Below, piece after piece: positions 26,705 to 34,961 of a stretch of 59,747 nt of DNA (the stretch's first letter is position 1; each line of letters opens with the position of its first letter). The notes under the pieces are model-generated. The model had not been told where the DNA came from. It did no database searches and saw nothing but the letters and a program-made list of their open reading frames with translations. This stretch comes from Phormidium sp. FACHB-1136. GTDB lineage: Bacteria; Cyanobacteriota; Cyanobacteriia; Phormidesmidales; Phormidesmidaceae. The translations under genes and the position numbers were made by a program. The stretch is from positions 1 to 59,747 of the forward strand of contig NZ_JACJRS010000027.1 in assembly GCF_014697375.1 (NCBI RefSeq), in the 5' to 3' direction.

Positions 26705-26739
26705 TGTTGAACTGGAGTACCCTAACCAATAGGGTGTTC
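26705..26739 (+). repeat. 35-bp direct repeat, copy 2, upstream of uxs
   Basis: The second exact copy, ending 44 bases before the uxs ATG. The internal hairpin ACCCTA/TAGGGT is the same. A paired operator site, or RNA hairpins in the leader, are both possible. Confidence 0.8.
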
Positions 26740-26783
26740 TCCCCTAGGTCAGCACACCGATATTCACCTATAGGCGATTCTTT

Positions 26784-27752
26784 ATGAGAGTTTTAGTCAC
26801 CGGGGGTGCGGGCTTTATCGGCTCCCATCTTATTGATCGATTGATGGCAGAAGGCCACGAGGTCATCTGCCTCGATAACTTCTATACGGGCCACAAGCGC
26901 AATATTTTGAAATGGATCGACCATCCCTATTTTGAGTGTATTCGCCACGATGTCACCGAGCCGATTCGCCTAGAGGTAGACCAGATCTACCACCTAGCCT
27001 GTCCGGCCTCTCCGGTACACTACCAGTACAACCCGGTCAAAACTATCAAAACCAATGTGATCGGCACCCTGAATATGCTGGGCTTGGCTAAACGGGTGAA
27101 GGCTCGGTTTTTGCTGGCCTCCACCTCGGAGGTCTACGGCGACCCGGAAGTCCATCCCCAGCCCGAAGAGTACCGGGGCAATGTCAACACCATCGGCATT
27201 CGCAGTTGCTACGACGAAGGGAAACGGGTGGCGGAAACCCTCTCCTTTGACTACCATCGCCAAAACAATGTCGATATTCGGGTAGCGAGAATTTTTAACA
27301 CCTACGGCCCCCGAATGCTGGAGAACGATGGCCGGGTGGTGAGCAACTTTGTGGTACAGGCACTCCAGGGCATTCCCCTCACGGTCTACGGCACCGGGAG
27401 CCAAACCCGCAGTTTTTGCTACGTGTCTGACCTGGTCGATGGCCTAATTCGCCTGATGAACGGCGACTACATCGGCCCCGTGAATCTCGGAAACCCCGAT
27501 GAATACACCATCCTGGAACTGGCCCAGGCGGTGCAGACCATGGTCAATCCCGATGCTGAACTGATCTACAAGCCCCTGCCCCAGGACGATCCTCAGCGCC
27601 GCAAGCCCGACATTACCAAGGCCAAAACCTTCCTCAACTGGAGCCCCACCGTGCCCCTGCAAGAGGGGCTGACCCGCACCGTGGCCGACTTCCGCCAGCG
27701 CATGGAGGCCAACGTCCTTGAGGGAATCCCCGAGTCTGTGATCTCGGCCTAG
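26784..27752 (+). CDS. UDP-glucuronate decarboxylase (UDP-xylose synthase)
   Basis: A short-chain dehydrogenase-type sugar-nucleotide enzyme that turns UDP-glucuronate into UDP-xylose with bound NAD. The 322 residues match the family. Landmarks are the Rossmann [10 protein letters not shown] (7-16), [34 protein letters not shown] (typical of this subgroup), STSEVYGDP, the Y-x3-K catalytic pair in [10 protein letters not shown], and [10 protein letters not shown]. The ugd gene, which makes its substrate, lies downstream in the same direction, so the pair gives UDP-glucose to UDP-glucuronate to UDP-xylose, feeding exopolysaccharide or glycosylation. Confidence 0.95.
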   Translation: MRVLVTGGAGFIGSHLIDRLMAEGHEVICLDNFYTGHKRNILKWIDHPYFECIRHDVTEPIRLEVDQIYHLACPASPVHYQYNPVKTIKTNVIGTLNMLGLAKRVKARFLLASTSEVYGDPEVHPQPEEYRGNVNTIGIRSCYDEGKRVAETLSFDYHRQNNVDIRVARIFNTYGPRMLENDGRVVSNFVVQALQGIPLTVYGTGSQTRSFCYVSDLVDGLIRLMNGDYIGPVNLGNPDEYTILELAQAVQTMVNPDAELIYKPLPQDDPQRRKPDITKAKTFLNWSPTVPLQEGLTRTVADFRQRMEANVLEGIPESVISA

Positions 27753-27774
27753 GGGCACCATCTCACCGTGGCCG

Positions 27775-27809
27775 ATTGGGAAACGGAATTTTCCCTTCCG
27801 TTTCCCAAT
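27775..27809 (+). terminator. Strong hairpin between uxs and ugd
   Basis: ATTGGGAAACGGA (27775-27787) pairs perfectly with TCCGTTTCCCAAT (27797-27809) across a 9-base loop, 22 bases after the uxs stop. The following bases (ACATCAATTC) lack a T-run. It may end, weaken or process the uxs transcript before ugd. Confidence 0.65.
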
Positions 27810-27957
27810 ACATCAATTCTGGCTGGATTCATAACGGGTGGCGGCTTCAGCTTCCCCATGGTTGATGTATAAGCTCAAACGGAAAGCATTCTGCCGCCGA
27901 ATCAGATAAATTTTGGGTTACGTGTCTCCGTCGTTTATTGGTAGAGGATTATTGAAA

Positions 27958-29343
27958 ATGCGTGTATGTGTGATTGGAACGGGCTATGTGGGCTTGGTGA
28001 CTGGGGTTTGTCTGGCCCATGTTGGCCATGAGGTGATCTGCATCGACGTGAACGAAGAAAAAGTGAAGCTGATGCAGTCGGGGCAGTCTCCCATTTTTGA
28101 ACCGGGCCTGTCGGAACTGATGAAATCCTCGATGGAGGCGGGGCATCTCCAGTTTTCTACCGACCTCCAACAGGGGGTAGAGCATGGGGAAGTGCTGTTC
28201 ATTGCCGTGGGGACTCCGGCCCTGCCCAACGGCGAAAGCGATACCCGCTATGTGGAAGCCGTGGCCAAGGGCATTGGTACCCATCTGAATGGCGGCTATA
28301 AGGTGATCGTCAACAAATCCACAGTGCCCATTGGGTCTGGCGATTGGGTGCGGATGATTGTGCTGGATGGTGTGACGGAGCGCCAGCAGGTGCCCGTGGC
28401 CGCCGGATCGGGTCAGGCCGTTCATCCCGAAGTTGTGGCGGACTTTGATGTGGTCAGTAACCCAGAGTTTCTGCGGGAAGGGTCAGCCATCTACGACACC
28501 TTCAACCCCGACCGGATTGTGCTGGGCAGCAACAGCCCCCGTGCCGTCGAGGTGATGCAGCTGCTCTATGCCCCCATCGTGTCGGGGCAATATCGCGAGG
28601 TGCCCGGTGGCGATCCGGTGCCCGTGGTCGTCACGGATCTCAGTTCGGCGGAAATGGTCAAATACGCCTCCAACTCCTTTTTGGCCACCAAGATCAGCTT
28701 CATCAACGAAATCGCCAATATCTGTGATCGGGTGGGGGCCGATGTGACCCAAGTGGCGGCGGGCATTGGGCTGGATTCTCGCATCGGCAAAAAGTTTCTC
28801 CAGGCGGGGATTGGCTGGGGCGGTTCCTGCTTCCCCAAGGACGTATCAGCCCTGATCCACACGGCTGACGACTACGGCTACGACGCCCAACTGCTGAAGG
28901 CCGCCGTGGAAGTGAACAACCGTCAGCGGCAAATCACCCTGGAAAAACTCCAGCAGGTGCTGAAAATCCTCAAGGGCAAAACCGTAGGACTGCTGGGGCT
29001 CACCTTCAAACCCGACACCGACGATATGCGGGATGCCCCGTCCCTCATTTTGATCGAGCAGCTCAATCGCCTAGGGGCCAAGGTCAAAGCCTACGATCCT
29101 ATCGTGTCCCAGAGCGGCATTCGCCACGGCCTAACTGGGGTGATTGTGGAAAATGACGCCCCCCATCTCGCTGACGGCTGCGATGCCTTGGTGCTCGTCA
29201 CCGATTGGGCCCAGTTCAAAGATTTGGACTACGCCACCCTCGCCCAGCGGATGCACAGCCCCATCTTGATCGATGGCCGCAACTTCCTAGATCGGGATGC
29301 CCTCATCCAGGCCGGATTCCAGTACGTCGGCATCGGTCGCTAG
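27958..29343 (+). CDS. ugd: UDP-glucose 6-dehydrogenase
   Basis: Oxidises UDP-glucose twice, with NAD, to UDP-glucuronate. The start is the ATG at 27958, with AGAGGA upstream, giving MRVCVIGTGYVGLVTG, the classic NAD-binding start; an earlier open frame of 15 residues is unlikely. Length is 461 residues. The catalytic Cys is in GIGWGGSCFPKDVSAL. Other landmarks are VNKSTVPIGSGD, SNPEFLREGSA, YASNSFLATKISFINEI and, in the C-terminal domain, GLTFKPDTDDMRDAPSL. Works with the decarboxylase encoded upstream. Confidence 0.96.
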   Translation: MRVCVIGTGYVGLVTGVCLAHVGHEVICIDVNEEKVKLMQSGQSPIFEPGLSELMKSSMEAGHLQFSTDLQQGVEHGEVLFIAVGTPALPNGESDTRYVEAVAKGIGTHLNGGYKVIVNKSTVPIGSGDWVRMIVLDGVTERQQVPVAAGSGQAVHPEVVADFDVVSNPEFLREGSAIYDTFNPDRIVLGSNSPRAVEVMQLLYAPIVSGQYREVPGGDPVPVVVTDLSSAEMVKYASNSFLATKISFINEIANICDRVGADVTQVAAGIGLDSRIGKKFLQAGIGWGGSCFPKDVSALIHTADDYGYDAQLLKAAVEVNNRQRQITLEKLQQVLKILKGKTVGLLGLTFKPDTDDMRDAPSLILIEQLNRLGAKVKAYDPIVSQSGIRHGLTGVIVENDAPHLADGCDALVLVTDWAQFKDLDYATLAQRMHSPILIDGRNFLDRDALIQAGFQYVGIGR

Positions 29344-29381
29344 GTCTAGGTCGCGTAAACCGGAGATCGCATGGGTCTGCC

Positions 29382-29457
29382 TCTGGTATCAGCAGGTAAG
29401 GAGATTTTGCCCCTACGGCGGGTCGAGTTGGGGCAATTCGGATTTGCTCTGCCTGCC
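29382..29457 (+). repeat. Dispersed hairpin repeat, degenerate copy
   Basis: It keeps the family wording (CTGGTATCAGCAGG, GCCCCTACGG, CAATTCGGATTTG), but the central hairpin has decayed (GGTAAGGAGATTTTGCCC). It lies in the gap after ugd. Confidence 0.6.
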
Positions 29458-29498
29458 CCTTCTGGGGGCAGGTCAGCGATATTGAGATCAACCCCGCA

Positions 29499-29921
29499 TT
29501 AACTAAACAACGCAAAGGGAAAGGGGCCGTAGGTGCCCACCAGGTCTTCGAGTTCTGGCTCGGAACTGTGGAAGGTAATCAACACGCCGCGAGACTGGCC
29601 GCTGTAGTCGTCTAAGTACCAGGCTCCTTTGAGGGTATTGAACTTGAGATAAACCGCTCCCTCCCGCGCAGGCAAATCCAGGGTTACCGTCACCCCCAAG
29701 GCGGCGAGAAATGCCTCCATCGCGGTTTTGGCTTCAGCGAGAGACCCGGCGCAAATACCCAGGGTTTGATAATCCGATAGATCGTTAAAGGTGGCCAAGT
29801 CCTGACGCACCTGTTCGTCCTCTGCCTCGCCCAGATCGGGGGGCGTGGTGAGGCAGCTAAATTGATTCAGCCGTTTCCGAATGGCGGCAATGTCGGCGGT
29901 GGTAGGGTCAGGGGAAACCAT
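29499..29921 (-). CDS. DUF1824-family protein
   Basis: A 140-residue cyanobacterial protein that I assign to DUF1824 by LGICAGSLAEAKTAMEAFLAALG and the C-terminal KGAWYLDDYSGQSRGVLITFHSSEP. The start chosen is the ATG at 29921 with GAGAG just upstream; an ATG at 29951 would add 10 residues with no good ribosome site. It has no signal peptide, membrane segment or known function. It is divergent from radC, 192 bases away. Confidence 0.82.
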   Translation of the reverse strand: MVSPDPTTADIAAIRKRLNQFSCLTTPPDLGEAEDEQVRQDLATFNDLSDYQTLGICAGSLAEAKTAMEAFLAALGVTVTLDLPAREGAVYLKFNTLKGAWYLDDYSGQSRGVLITFHSSEPELEDLVGTYGPFPFALFS

Positions 29922-30113
29922 GGCACTCTCGGTAAGGGACACTGGGATCATTCGCCCAGGGGAAAAATCGGTGATCGGACAGGGGCAAAGGCCAGGTTAG
30001 CCAATTGGCGTAGACCCAACCTGGGGGGTGACCTCAACCCTGGATTTGGGCTTACTACCCTTGGGCCTGATATCCATAGCCCAGGGTTCCGATCATCAGA
30101 GGTGTAGCTTCCT

Positions 30114-30845
30114 ATGACCTACCACGTCCGAGTGTTGGATATGCCGTCCAGTGATCGCCCCCGCGAACGGCTGCTATCCTACGGGGCCAAGAGTCTATCC
30201 ACGGCGGAACTCCTCGCTATTTTACTGGGAACGGGGCAAGGCCCAGGAAAACTGTCGGCGGTGGGCCTAGGACAGCTCATTTTGCAGGAAATGGGCCAAA
30301 GCCAGCGAGATCCCCTCTCGGCCATGCGCGACATGACCGCCCACGACCTCACCCAAATTTCTGGGGTTGGCCCCGCCAAGGCCACCACTATCATAGCGGC
30401 CATCGAACTGGGGAAACGGGTGCTTCAGGCCATCCCCCCCGAAAAAACCGTGGTAGACGACCCCGCCATTGCCGCTGCCGCCCTCAGCCATGACCTGATG
30501 TGGCAAGCCCAGGAACGCTTTGCCGTAGTCCTGCTAGACATTCGCCATCGGCTATTGGGCACCAAGGTAATTACCATCGGCACCGCCACCGAAACCCTGG
30601 CCCACCCCAGGGAAATCTTCAAGGAGGTGATTCGCCACGGGGCCGTGCGCTGCATTGTGGCCCACAACCACCCCAGCGGCAACCTCGACCCCAGCCCCGA
30701 AGACCTTTCCCTCACCCGCCAACTCCTCCAAGGCGCACAAATTTTGGCCACCCCCGTGCTAGACCACCTGATCATCGGCAACGGCGACTATCGCAGCCTG
30801 CGCCAAACCACCCAACTCTGGCAGGAGACGCCCCAGGGAGTTTAG
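30114..30845 (+). CDS. radC: RadC-family JAB-domain protein
   Basis: A 243-residue protein with the RadC layout. The N-terminus has the usual [27 protein letters not shown] and a helix-hairpin-helix ([19 protein letters not shown]). The C-terminal JAB/MPN metal site is complete: His-x-His in [16 protein letters not shown], with its downstream Ser and Asp. The name recalls a DNA-repair role in E. coli that was later withdrawn; the true activity is unknown, and many relatives travel with mobile elements. This one looks like a normal chromosomal copy. Confidence 0.95.
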   Translation: MTYHVRVLDMPSSDRPRERLLSYGAKSLSTAELLAILLGTGQGPGKLSAVGLGQLILQEMGQSQRDPLSAMRDMTAHDLTQISGVGPAKATTIIAAIELGKRVLQAIPPEKTVVDDPAIAAAALSHDLMWQAQERFAVVLLDIRHRLLGTKVITIGTATETLAHPREIFKEVIRHGAVRCIVAHNHPSGNLDPSPEDLSLTRQLLQGAQILATPVLDHLIIGNGDYRSLRQTTQLWQETPQGV

Positions 30846-31045
30846 GGCTCATCGGCGGGTTTGCCTTTTCCTGGGTTGACCGATGGGTAGAGATTCGGTT
30901 TGTAACCATCTCGTTCGAGAACGTCTTTGCGGGGGTGTATTATGACAGCCGAGCCCCCTAAGGCGATTACACCACCGACCGGATTCCCTCTTATCAGCGG
31001 CATAACCAGGTCTTAGACTGGGCTCAAGCCACCCGAAAATTTTCT

Positions 31046-31651
31046 ATGATGTCCCCCGACCAACCCTTCCTCCTGTCCCAAGCTGACCTCCGGGCGGCAG
31101 ATGTCTCCTGGGCCTACAACCGCGAGGCCGGGACGCCGATATCCGAGGCGGAATTGCAGCAGTGGAAGCAACGGGTGGCCCAGTATCAGCGCCAGGTGCA
31201 GCAGACCCCATCCGTAGAACAGGGCTGTCTCTTTGGCGGGGAGTCATCCGATAGCGCCACCATCGCCGCAACCCTCGATCCCTTCACCCTGCCACCTCAG
31301 AATGCCGAATTTTGGCGCGGCCAGTTTCAGGAGGCGGGCGTTCCCGCGCTTTATTTTGTGGTGGATCACGACGTGCCGCTACTGCTCTACGTGGGGGAAA
31401 CCGTGAAGTCTAACCAGCGCTGGCAGGGCGTCCACGACTGCAAACGCTACATCCTCAGCTATGTAGCCGCCCACCGCACCCATAACCTACCCGTGGCCGT
31501 CAACATTGGCTTTTGGCCCCACGCCGCCACCGACCGCAAAGCCCGTCAACGCCTAGAAAGTGACCTTATCTGCCACTGGCGATCCCCTTTCAACAAAGAA
31601 AACTGGCAGATGTGGAGCACCCCCTTTGTGGGTGGCAAGCTAGAGGGCTAG
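31046..31651 (+). CDS. GIY-YIG-like nuclease family protein
   Basis: A 201-residue protein. After a helical N-terminal part, the C-terminal ~95 residues resemble a GIY-YIG domain: LYFVVDHDVPLLLYVGET (strands with the Y..Y-G spacing), an Arg in SNQRW, a Glu in RLESDLI and an Asn in SPFNKENW. That is the order of catalytic residues in the superfamily. The first strand is GVPALYF rather than G-I-Y, so the match is partial. In-frame codons run 28 triplets upstream without a start codon, so MMSPDQ is the likely start. Cellular role unknown. Confidence 0.72.
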   Translation: MMSPDQPFLLSQADLRAADVSWAYNREAGTPISEAELQQWKQRVAQYQRQVQQTPSVEQGCLFGGESSDSATIAATLDPFTLPPQNAEFWRGQFQEAGVPALYFVVDHDVPLLLYVGETVKSNQRWQGVHDCKRYILSYVAAHRTHNLPVAVNIGFWPHAATDRKARQRLESDLICHWRSPFNKENWQMWSTPFVGGKLEG

Positions 31652-31685
31652 GGGGCTTTAGATCTACTGGCACCAATCGTAATCT

Positions 31686-32285
31686 CTACTTCATCTTCTG
31701 TTTGATGAAGGCCAGCACCTTGGCCAGTTGTCCCTTCAGTTGAGTCACTTCAGTTTGCAGTTGCTTCACCTGGGTTTGTAGAGCGGCAAATTCTCCTGGA
31801 CTAACCCCTGCACCCGTGGGCGCAGCGGCGGGAGTTGTTGCTGGGGTGGCCGGGGCGGCAGGAGCGGGAGTGGGAGCCGCAGGGACAGCAGGCGCATTGC
31901 GGCGAGGCTTGCGGGCCTTTACCATGGCCGCTTTGATCGCTTCAATCAGTTCTTTTTGTTCAAAGGGCTTCTGAATAAACTCGAAGTACTCGAAGGGCTC
32001 CGACATCTTCTCGGTCACCTCTTCCTTGCGGCCCGACATCAGCACCAAGGGGATTTTCTGGAGCTCTGGGCTCGCTTGAATCTCCTGGAAGACTTCCCAG
32101 CCACTCATGCGGGGCAGTAGAAAATCGAGCATGATCAAATTGGGATGCTGAGCGCGGATGGCATCCATGCCTTCTACCCCATCCTTGGCCTCGATGACTT
32201 CAAAATTACCCTGGGGAAGCATGTCGCGTACGCGCATACGAATCACCCGACTATCATCGATGACCAAAATCTTGTGACTTGCCAC
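31686..32285 (-). CDS. CheY-like response regulator with helical tail
   Basis: The N-terminal receiver domain spans residues 1-125: ILVIDDSRVIRMRVRDML carries the acidic pair (Asp10/Asp11), LIMLDFLLPRMSG the phospho-acceptor Asp55, LVLMSGR the Thr/Ser switch, and IQKPF the conserved Lys. A Pro/Ala-rich linker (~130-165) leads to a coiled coil (FAALQTQVKQLQTEVTQLKGQLAKVL). There is no DNA-binding domain, so output is probably through protein contact. Cyanobacterial relatives act in motility or pilus pathways, but no partner gene is adjacent. The start at 32285 is the only sensible one. Confidence 0.92.
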   Translation of the reverse strand: MASHKILVIDDSRVIRMRVRDMLPQGNFEVIEAKDGVEGMDAIRAQHPNLIMLDFLLPRMSGWEVFQEIQASPELQKIPLVLMSGRKEEVTEKMSEPFEYFEFIQKPFEQKELIEAIKAAMVKARKPRRNAPAVPAAPTPAPAAPATPATTPAAAPTGAGVSPGEFAALQTQVKQLQTEVTQLKGQLAKVLAFIKQKMK

Positions 32286-32436
32286 AGTGGACTCCTCTTA
32301 CGGTGTCGAAGCAGGTTGGAGACAACAATGCCATCCATGATAGTTCAGGTTGCTTGAAAGCTCTCGTCTTTTCAGCAAGAAATGGCCAATATTGCTCTCT
32401 TCTAGGGTTCCCCCCGGTCTTCCAGGGCTAACCGGG

Positions 32437-33138
32437 CTAACGATAGGCGGCGATAGTTTGCACCGCTAGGCGAAAGGGGCCAGGGGTGAAGTGGGGATTG
32501 AGGGCTTTGTCATACTCAAATTTGCTCAACATGATCTGAACGGATCGGATGTTGCTGGGATCCAGGGGCTTGGCATCGGGCTGAGACCGGGCGCGAAATA
32601 CGGGCACGAGGTCGCTAAAGGGCACCTGTACGGTGATCCATTCCTGGGGCACGGTATCGAAGGACAGCCCGTAGGCCAGGGCATCCCAGCCATCCCGATC
32701 TCTGAGAAACACCTTGTAGCGCTGACCATCTCCCCGCAGGCGCAGGGTTAGCCCCTGGTAGGTACCCAGGTTGAGGGGGGGATCAAAATTACGGGTGCGC
32801 ACCGAGGCAAAGCCCCCAGAATTATCAGTGGAGACATTCCCGGTAAAGCAGGCCGCGTCTTCCCCTGGCTGAAAACCGCTGTTGCTGACACCCCCCATCA
32901 CCACATCATCCAACGCCCCCCACAGGGCCATGGCCTCCAGACTGGTCGAGGACCGGGGATGGCTGAAATCAAACAACACCCCATTGCTGATTTGGGGTGG
33001 ACGGGGAGACCGGGAACCAGAAAACATCGCTTTTAGGTTGCTGACGACAGGGATGGACTCGAAAAAATCTAGGGTTTGCACCAAGCGGCCAAAGTCCCAG
33101 GGGGAGCGGTTGGGGGTGGGCGGTGGGGAGGAGGTCAT
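32437..33138 (-). CDS. CIA30-family protein
   Basis: A 233-residue protein with the CIA30 (complex I intermediate-associated protein 30) jelly-roll domain. It shows WGALDDVVMGGVSNSGF, the typical GNVSTDNSGGFASVRTRNF, GLTLRLRGDGQRYKVFLRD and IQMILSKFEYDKALNPHFTPGPFRLAV. In mitochondria CIA30 helps complex I assembly; cyanobacterial members have no proven role. There is no signal peptide. The 3' end has 151 bases to the response regulator. A cluster of dispersed repeats lies upstream. Confidence 0.9.
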   Translation of the reverse strand: MTSSPPPTPNRSPWDFGRLVQTLDFFESIPVVSNLKAMFSGSRSPRPPQISNGVLFDFSHPRSSTSLEAMALWGALDDVVMGGVSNSGFQPGEDAACFTGNVSTDNSGGFASVRTRNFDPPLNLGTYQGLTLRLRGDGQRYKVFLRDRDGWDALAYGLSFDTVPQEWITVQVPFSDLVPVFRARSQPDAKPLDPSNIRSVQIMLSKFEYDKALNPHFTPGPFRLAVQTIAAYR

Positions 33139-33159
33139 GGGAGTCAGGGGTGAGGAGTC

Positions 33160-33195
33160 GGGATGTAGGGACGAGGTCTCCTCGCCCTGGGAGTC
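33160..33195 (-). repeat. Dispersed hairpin repeat, minus-strand fragment
   Basis: On the minus strand it reads GGGCGAGG (33180-33187), AGA, CCTCGTCC (33169-33176), then CTACATCCC. One stem position is a G-T pair. It is followed at 33236-33300 by a weaker fragment (minus-strand AAACCCTGCCCCTACGGTTT). Confidence 0.6.
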
Positions 33196-33316
33196 ATAAC
33201 GTTTTGATCCTAGCGTGGGAGAGGGGCATAGAGGGCTGGGGTCTTGCTTTCACGGCAAACCGTAGGGGCAGGGTTTCCCTGTTCCCTCAAAACTGGGAAT
33301 CATCCAGAATGGCAGC

Positions 33317-33420
33317 TTATACTCAATCCGGCTTATTTGCCCCCGGTATCAGCGGGCGAGGAGACCCCTAGGGTTCACTAGGCTGGGAATCGGGATTATC
33401 CAACTTGGATCTGGTATTAC
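33317..33420 (+). repeat. Dispersed hairpin repeat, copy abutting the ybaK-like stop
   Basis: The left end TTATACTCAATCC and the right end (GTAATACCAGATCC read inward) are imperfect inverted repeats. The inside has GGTATCAGCGGGCGAGGAGA, but the second stem arm is damaged. The right end overlaps the stop codon of the gene at 33417-33902. Confidence 0.7.
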
Positions 33421-33902
33421 AGCCTTGCTAGCGGCCCTAGGGTGGCTTGGGTGGCGGTGAGGTAGTCCTGGGGGGCCAACCACAGCATCAGCCCTCGTTT
33501 TCCGGCGGAAACGGCCACTTGGTCGAAGGTCAGCATCGATTCATCTACGTAGACGGGGTAGGTTTTCTTGGTACCCAGTGCCGTCACGCCGCCTCGAATG
33601 TAGCCCGTCAACGGCTGCACGTCCTTTAGAGGTACGGTGTCCACCTTGCGCTCTCCGGCGAGGCTGGCTAGGGCTTTGAGGTCAAGCTGGGCATGTCCCG
33701 GCACCACGGCAAGGCAAACCCCCTGGCGATCTCCCCGTGCCACCAGAGTTTTGAACACCTGTTCCGGTGGCAGACCCAGTTTGGCGGCGGTGCTGTCGGC
33801 TGCAAGGTCATCGGGATCCACGTCGTACTTCAAAACCTGGTAGGGCAGCTTGAGGCGGTCGAGGATGCGGGCGGCGTTGGTTTTGGCGCTGGCTTTGATC
33901 AT
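33417..33902 (-). CDS. Cys-tRNA(Pro)/Cys-tRNA(Cys) deacylase, YbaK/EbsC type
   Basis: A 161-residue trans-editing protein from the ATG at 33902 (MIKASAKTNAARILDRLKLPYQ). YbaK enzymes remove Cys wrongly loaded on tRNA(Pro). Landmarks are DPDDLAADSTAAKLGLPPEQVFKTLV, AVVPGHAQLDLKALA and VTALGTKKTYPVYVDESM, including the conserved Lys in FKTLVA. A 37-residue open extension upstream runs into a dispersed repeat and is not part of the gene. The stop codon TAA is supplied by another repeat copy at the 3' end, so the original C-terminus may have been trimmed by a residue or two. Confidence 0.92.
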   Translation of the reverse strand: MIKASAKTNAARILDRLKLPYQVLKYDVDPDDLAADSTAAKLGLPPEQVFKTLVARGDRQGVCLAVVPGHAQLDLKALASLAGERKVDTVPLKDVQPLTGYIRGGVTALGTKKTYPVYVDESMLTFDQVAVSAGKRGLMLWLAPQDYLTATQATLGPLARL

Positions 33903-34269
33903 GGGGTGAGGTGGGCTGATGGGTTGATTGCGCTGCTGGAGTTTATCCCCGGTATCAGCGGACGAGGAGGCCTCGTCCCTACGGATTGTCGGACTGGAAA
34001 TCGGGTTTTTCAATTCGGACTGGGTAAAGCCCTATCGATTTGGCGATCCCGTAGGTTTTACGATGCGACGGAAGGACACCCCCGCCCCACTGGATGGGAT
34101 ACTTTTGTCTATCCCATTGGTCTATCCAAATCTTCACCGATAGAATAGAAAAGAATCATTCCTTAACACGAGTTTGTGCCACTGCCGCTGATCCCTGGCC
34201 GGACATACCCCGGCAGATAGGGATCGATTCCCTAAGTCCATTCCGTTCTCTCCTTACCGCGTTGCCCCT
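33903..34269. other. Intergenic region between the YbaK-like and DUF2062 genes
   Basis: A 367-base divergent gap. Besides the repeat at 33945-34027, it has an 8-bp hairpin, ATGGGATA (34094-34101) with TATCCCAT (34110-34117), and a probable promoter zone for the DUF2062 gene. No gene is seen. Confidence 0.45.
33945..34027 (+). repeat. Dispersed hairpin repeat, copy with a compensated stem
   Basis: The stem GGACGAGG (33960-33967), loop AGG, CCTCGTCC (33971-33978) is perfect even though position 3 has changed from G-C to A-T. The right end AATTCGGACTGGGTA is kept; the left end is lost. Confidence 0.75.
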
Positions 34270-34794
34270 ATGACCCTGACCAAAGACACCGAACTTCGCC
34301 AAAATTCCGCCATGCGTAAGGTAATTCCGTCGGATTGGCAGCGCAAGCTCCGCTACATCTACCTGCGCTTTATTCGGCTTCAGGGCAGTCCTGAACAGTT
34401 GGCGAGGGGCATGGCTAGCGGCGTTTTTTCTGGCTGCTTCCCGCTATTTGGGTTTCAGATCCTCATCGGTGTGGCGGTGGCTACGGTGCTGCGCGGTAAT
34501 CGCATCATGGCGGCAGCCTCCACCTGGATTAGCAACCCCTTCACCTACCTGCCCATTTTTGCCTTCAACTACCAGGTGGGTGCTTGGATCTTGGGCAGTA
34601 GTTCCACCAAGGGGTTCACTGACCTGGATAGCCTGCGGGGCTGGGCCGACATGGGCACCGAGGTCTCGACACGGCTGATGCTGGGCAGTACGGTGGTCGG
34701 CGTGGTCGCAGGGCTACTGAGCTACTACCTGGGTCTGCCTCTGATTCGTCGGATGCGCCAACGGCGTTCTTCCCCCAGCCGCATTCGGCAGTAG
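34270..34794 (+). CDS. DUF2062-family membrane protein
   Basis: A 174-residue inner-membrane protein of DUF2062. The domain begins at about residue 35 (RLQGSPEQLARGMASGVFSGCFPLFGFQILIGVAVA), with the characteristic G-x-x-x-G pattern and the following ASTWISNPFTYLPIFAFNYQVG. There are three hydrophobic segments, the last near residue 145 (LGSTVVGVVAGLLSYYLGLPL), and a basic C-terminal tail. The function of the family is not known; some members adjoin glycosyltransferase genes, but none is adjacent here. Confidence 0.9.
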   Translation: MTLTKDTELRQNSAMRKVIPSDWQRKLRYIYLRFIRLQGSPEQLARGMASGVFSGCFPLFGFQILIGVAVATVLRGNRIMAAASTWISNPFTYLPIFAFNYQVGAWILGSSSTKGFTDLDSLRGWADMGTEVSTRLMLGSTVVGVVAGLLSYYLGLPLIRRMRQRRSSPSRIRQ

Positions 34795-34816
34795 GTTAAG
34801 TCAGTCAGCCCCTGCT

Positions 34817-34918
34817 AGCCCCTCACCCCAGCCTCTCCCAGGCAAGAGAGGGGAGCCGGAAAAGGCTTGCTTCAAAGTCCATCTCCCCACGGGAAAGGGA
34901 TTTAGGGTGAGGGCAGCA
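34817..34918. repeat. CCCTCACCC-type dispersed repeat with inverted ends
   Basis: It starts GCCCCTCACCCCAGCCTCTC and ends GGATTTAGGGTGAGGGC, so the ends are inverted relative to each other. The inner CTCTCCC / GGGAAAGGG words match a repeat type that is common between genes in many cyanobacteria (established knowledge). Confidence 0.75.
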
Positions 34919-34935
34919 CCGCAACCAAGAGAAGC

Positions 34936-34961
34936 TTTTTCAAAACTAAATTCTGCCTAAT
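34936..34961 (+). repeat. Element resembling 37634-37660
   Basis: TTTTTCAAAACTAAATTCTG followed by CCTAAT closely matches the sequence at 37634-37660. It lies upstream of the permease gene; its twin lies upstream of the TIGR03943 gene. Either a shared regulatory site or the mark of an insertion. Confidence 0.4.

Larger units (their letters stand above)
26398..26783. other. Long leader region of the UDP-xylose gene pair
   Basis: A 386-base gap with no credible gene. It holds the inverted repeat at 26533-26560 and two 35-bp direct repeats (listed separately), plus scattered short repeats of the form GCCCATTGGCGCG / GTCCGTTTGG. It most likely contains the promoter and operators of the uxs gene that follows. 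Confidence 0.55.

Noticed and set aside
26635-26739. Possible short CRISPR array (two 35-bp repeats)
   Set aside because: There are only two copies, the 35-base spacer-like gap is not followed by a third repeat, and no cas gene is in the window. A leader repeat of uxs is the simpler reading.
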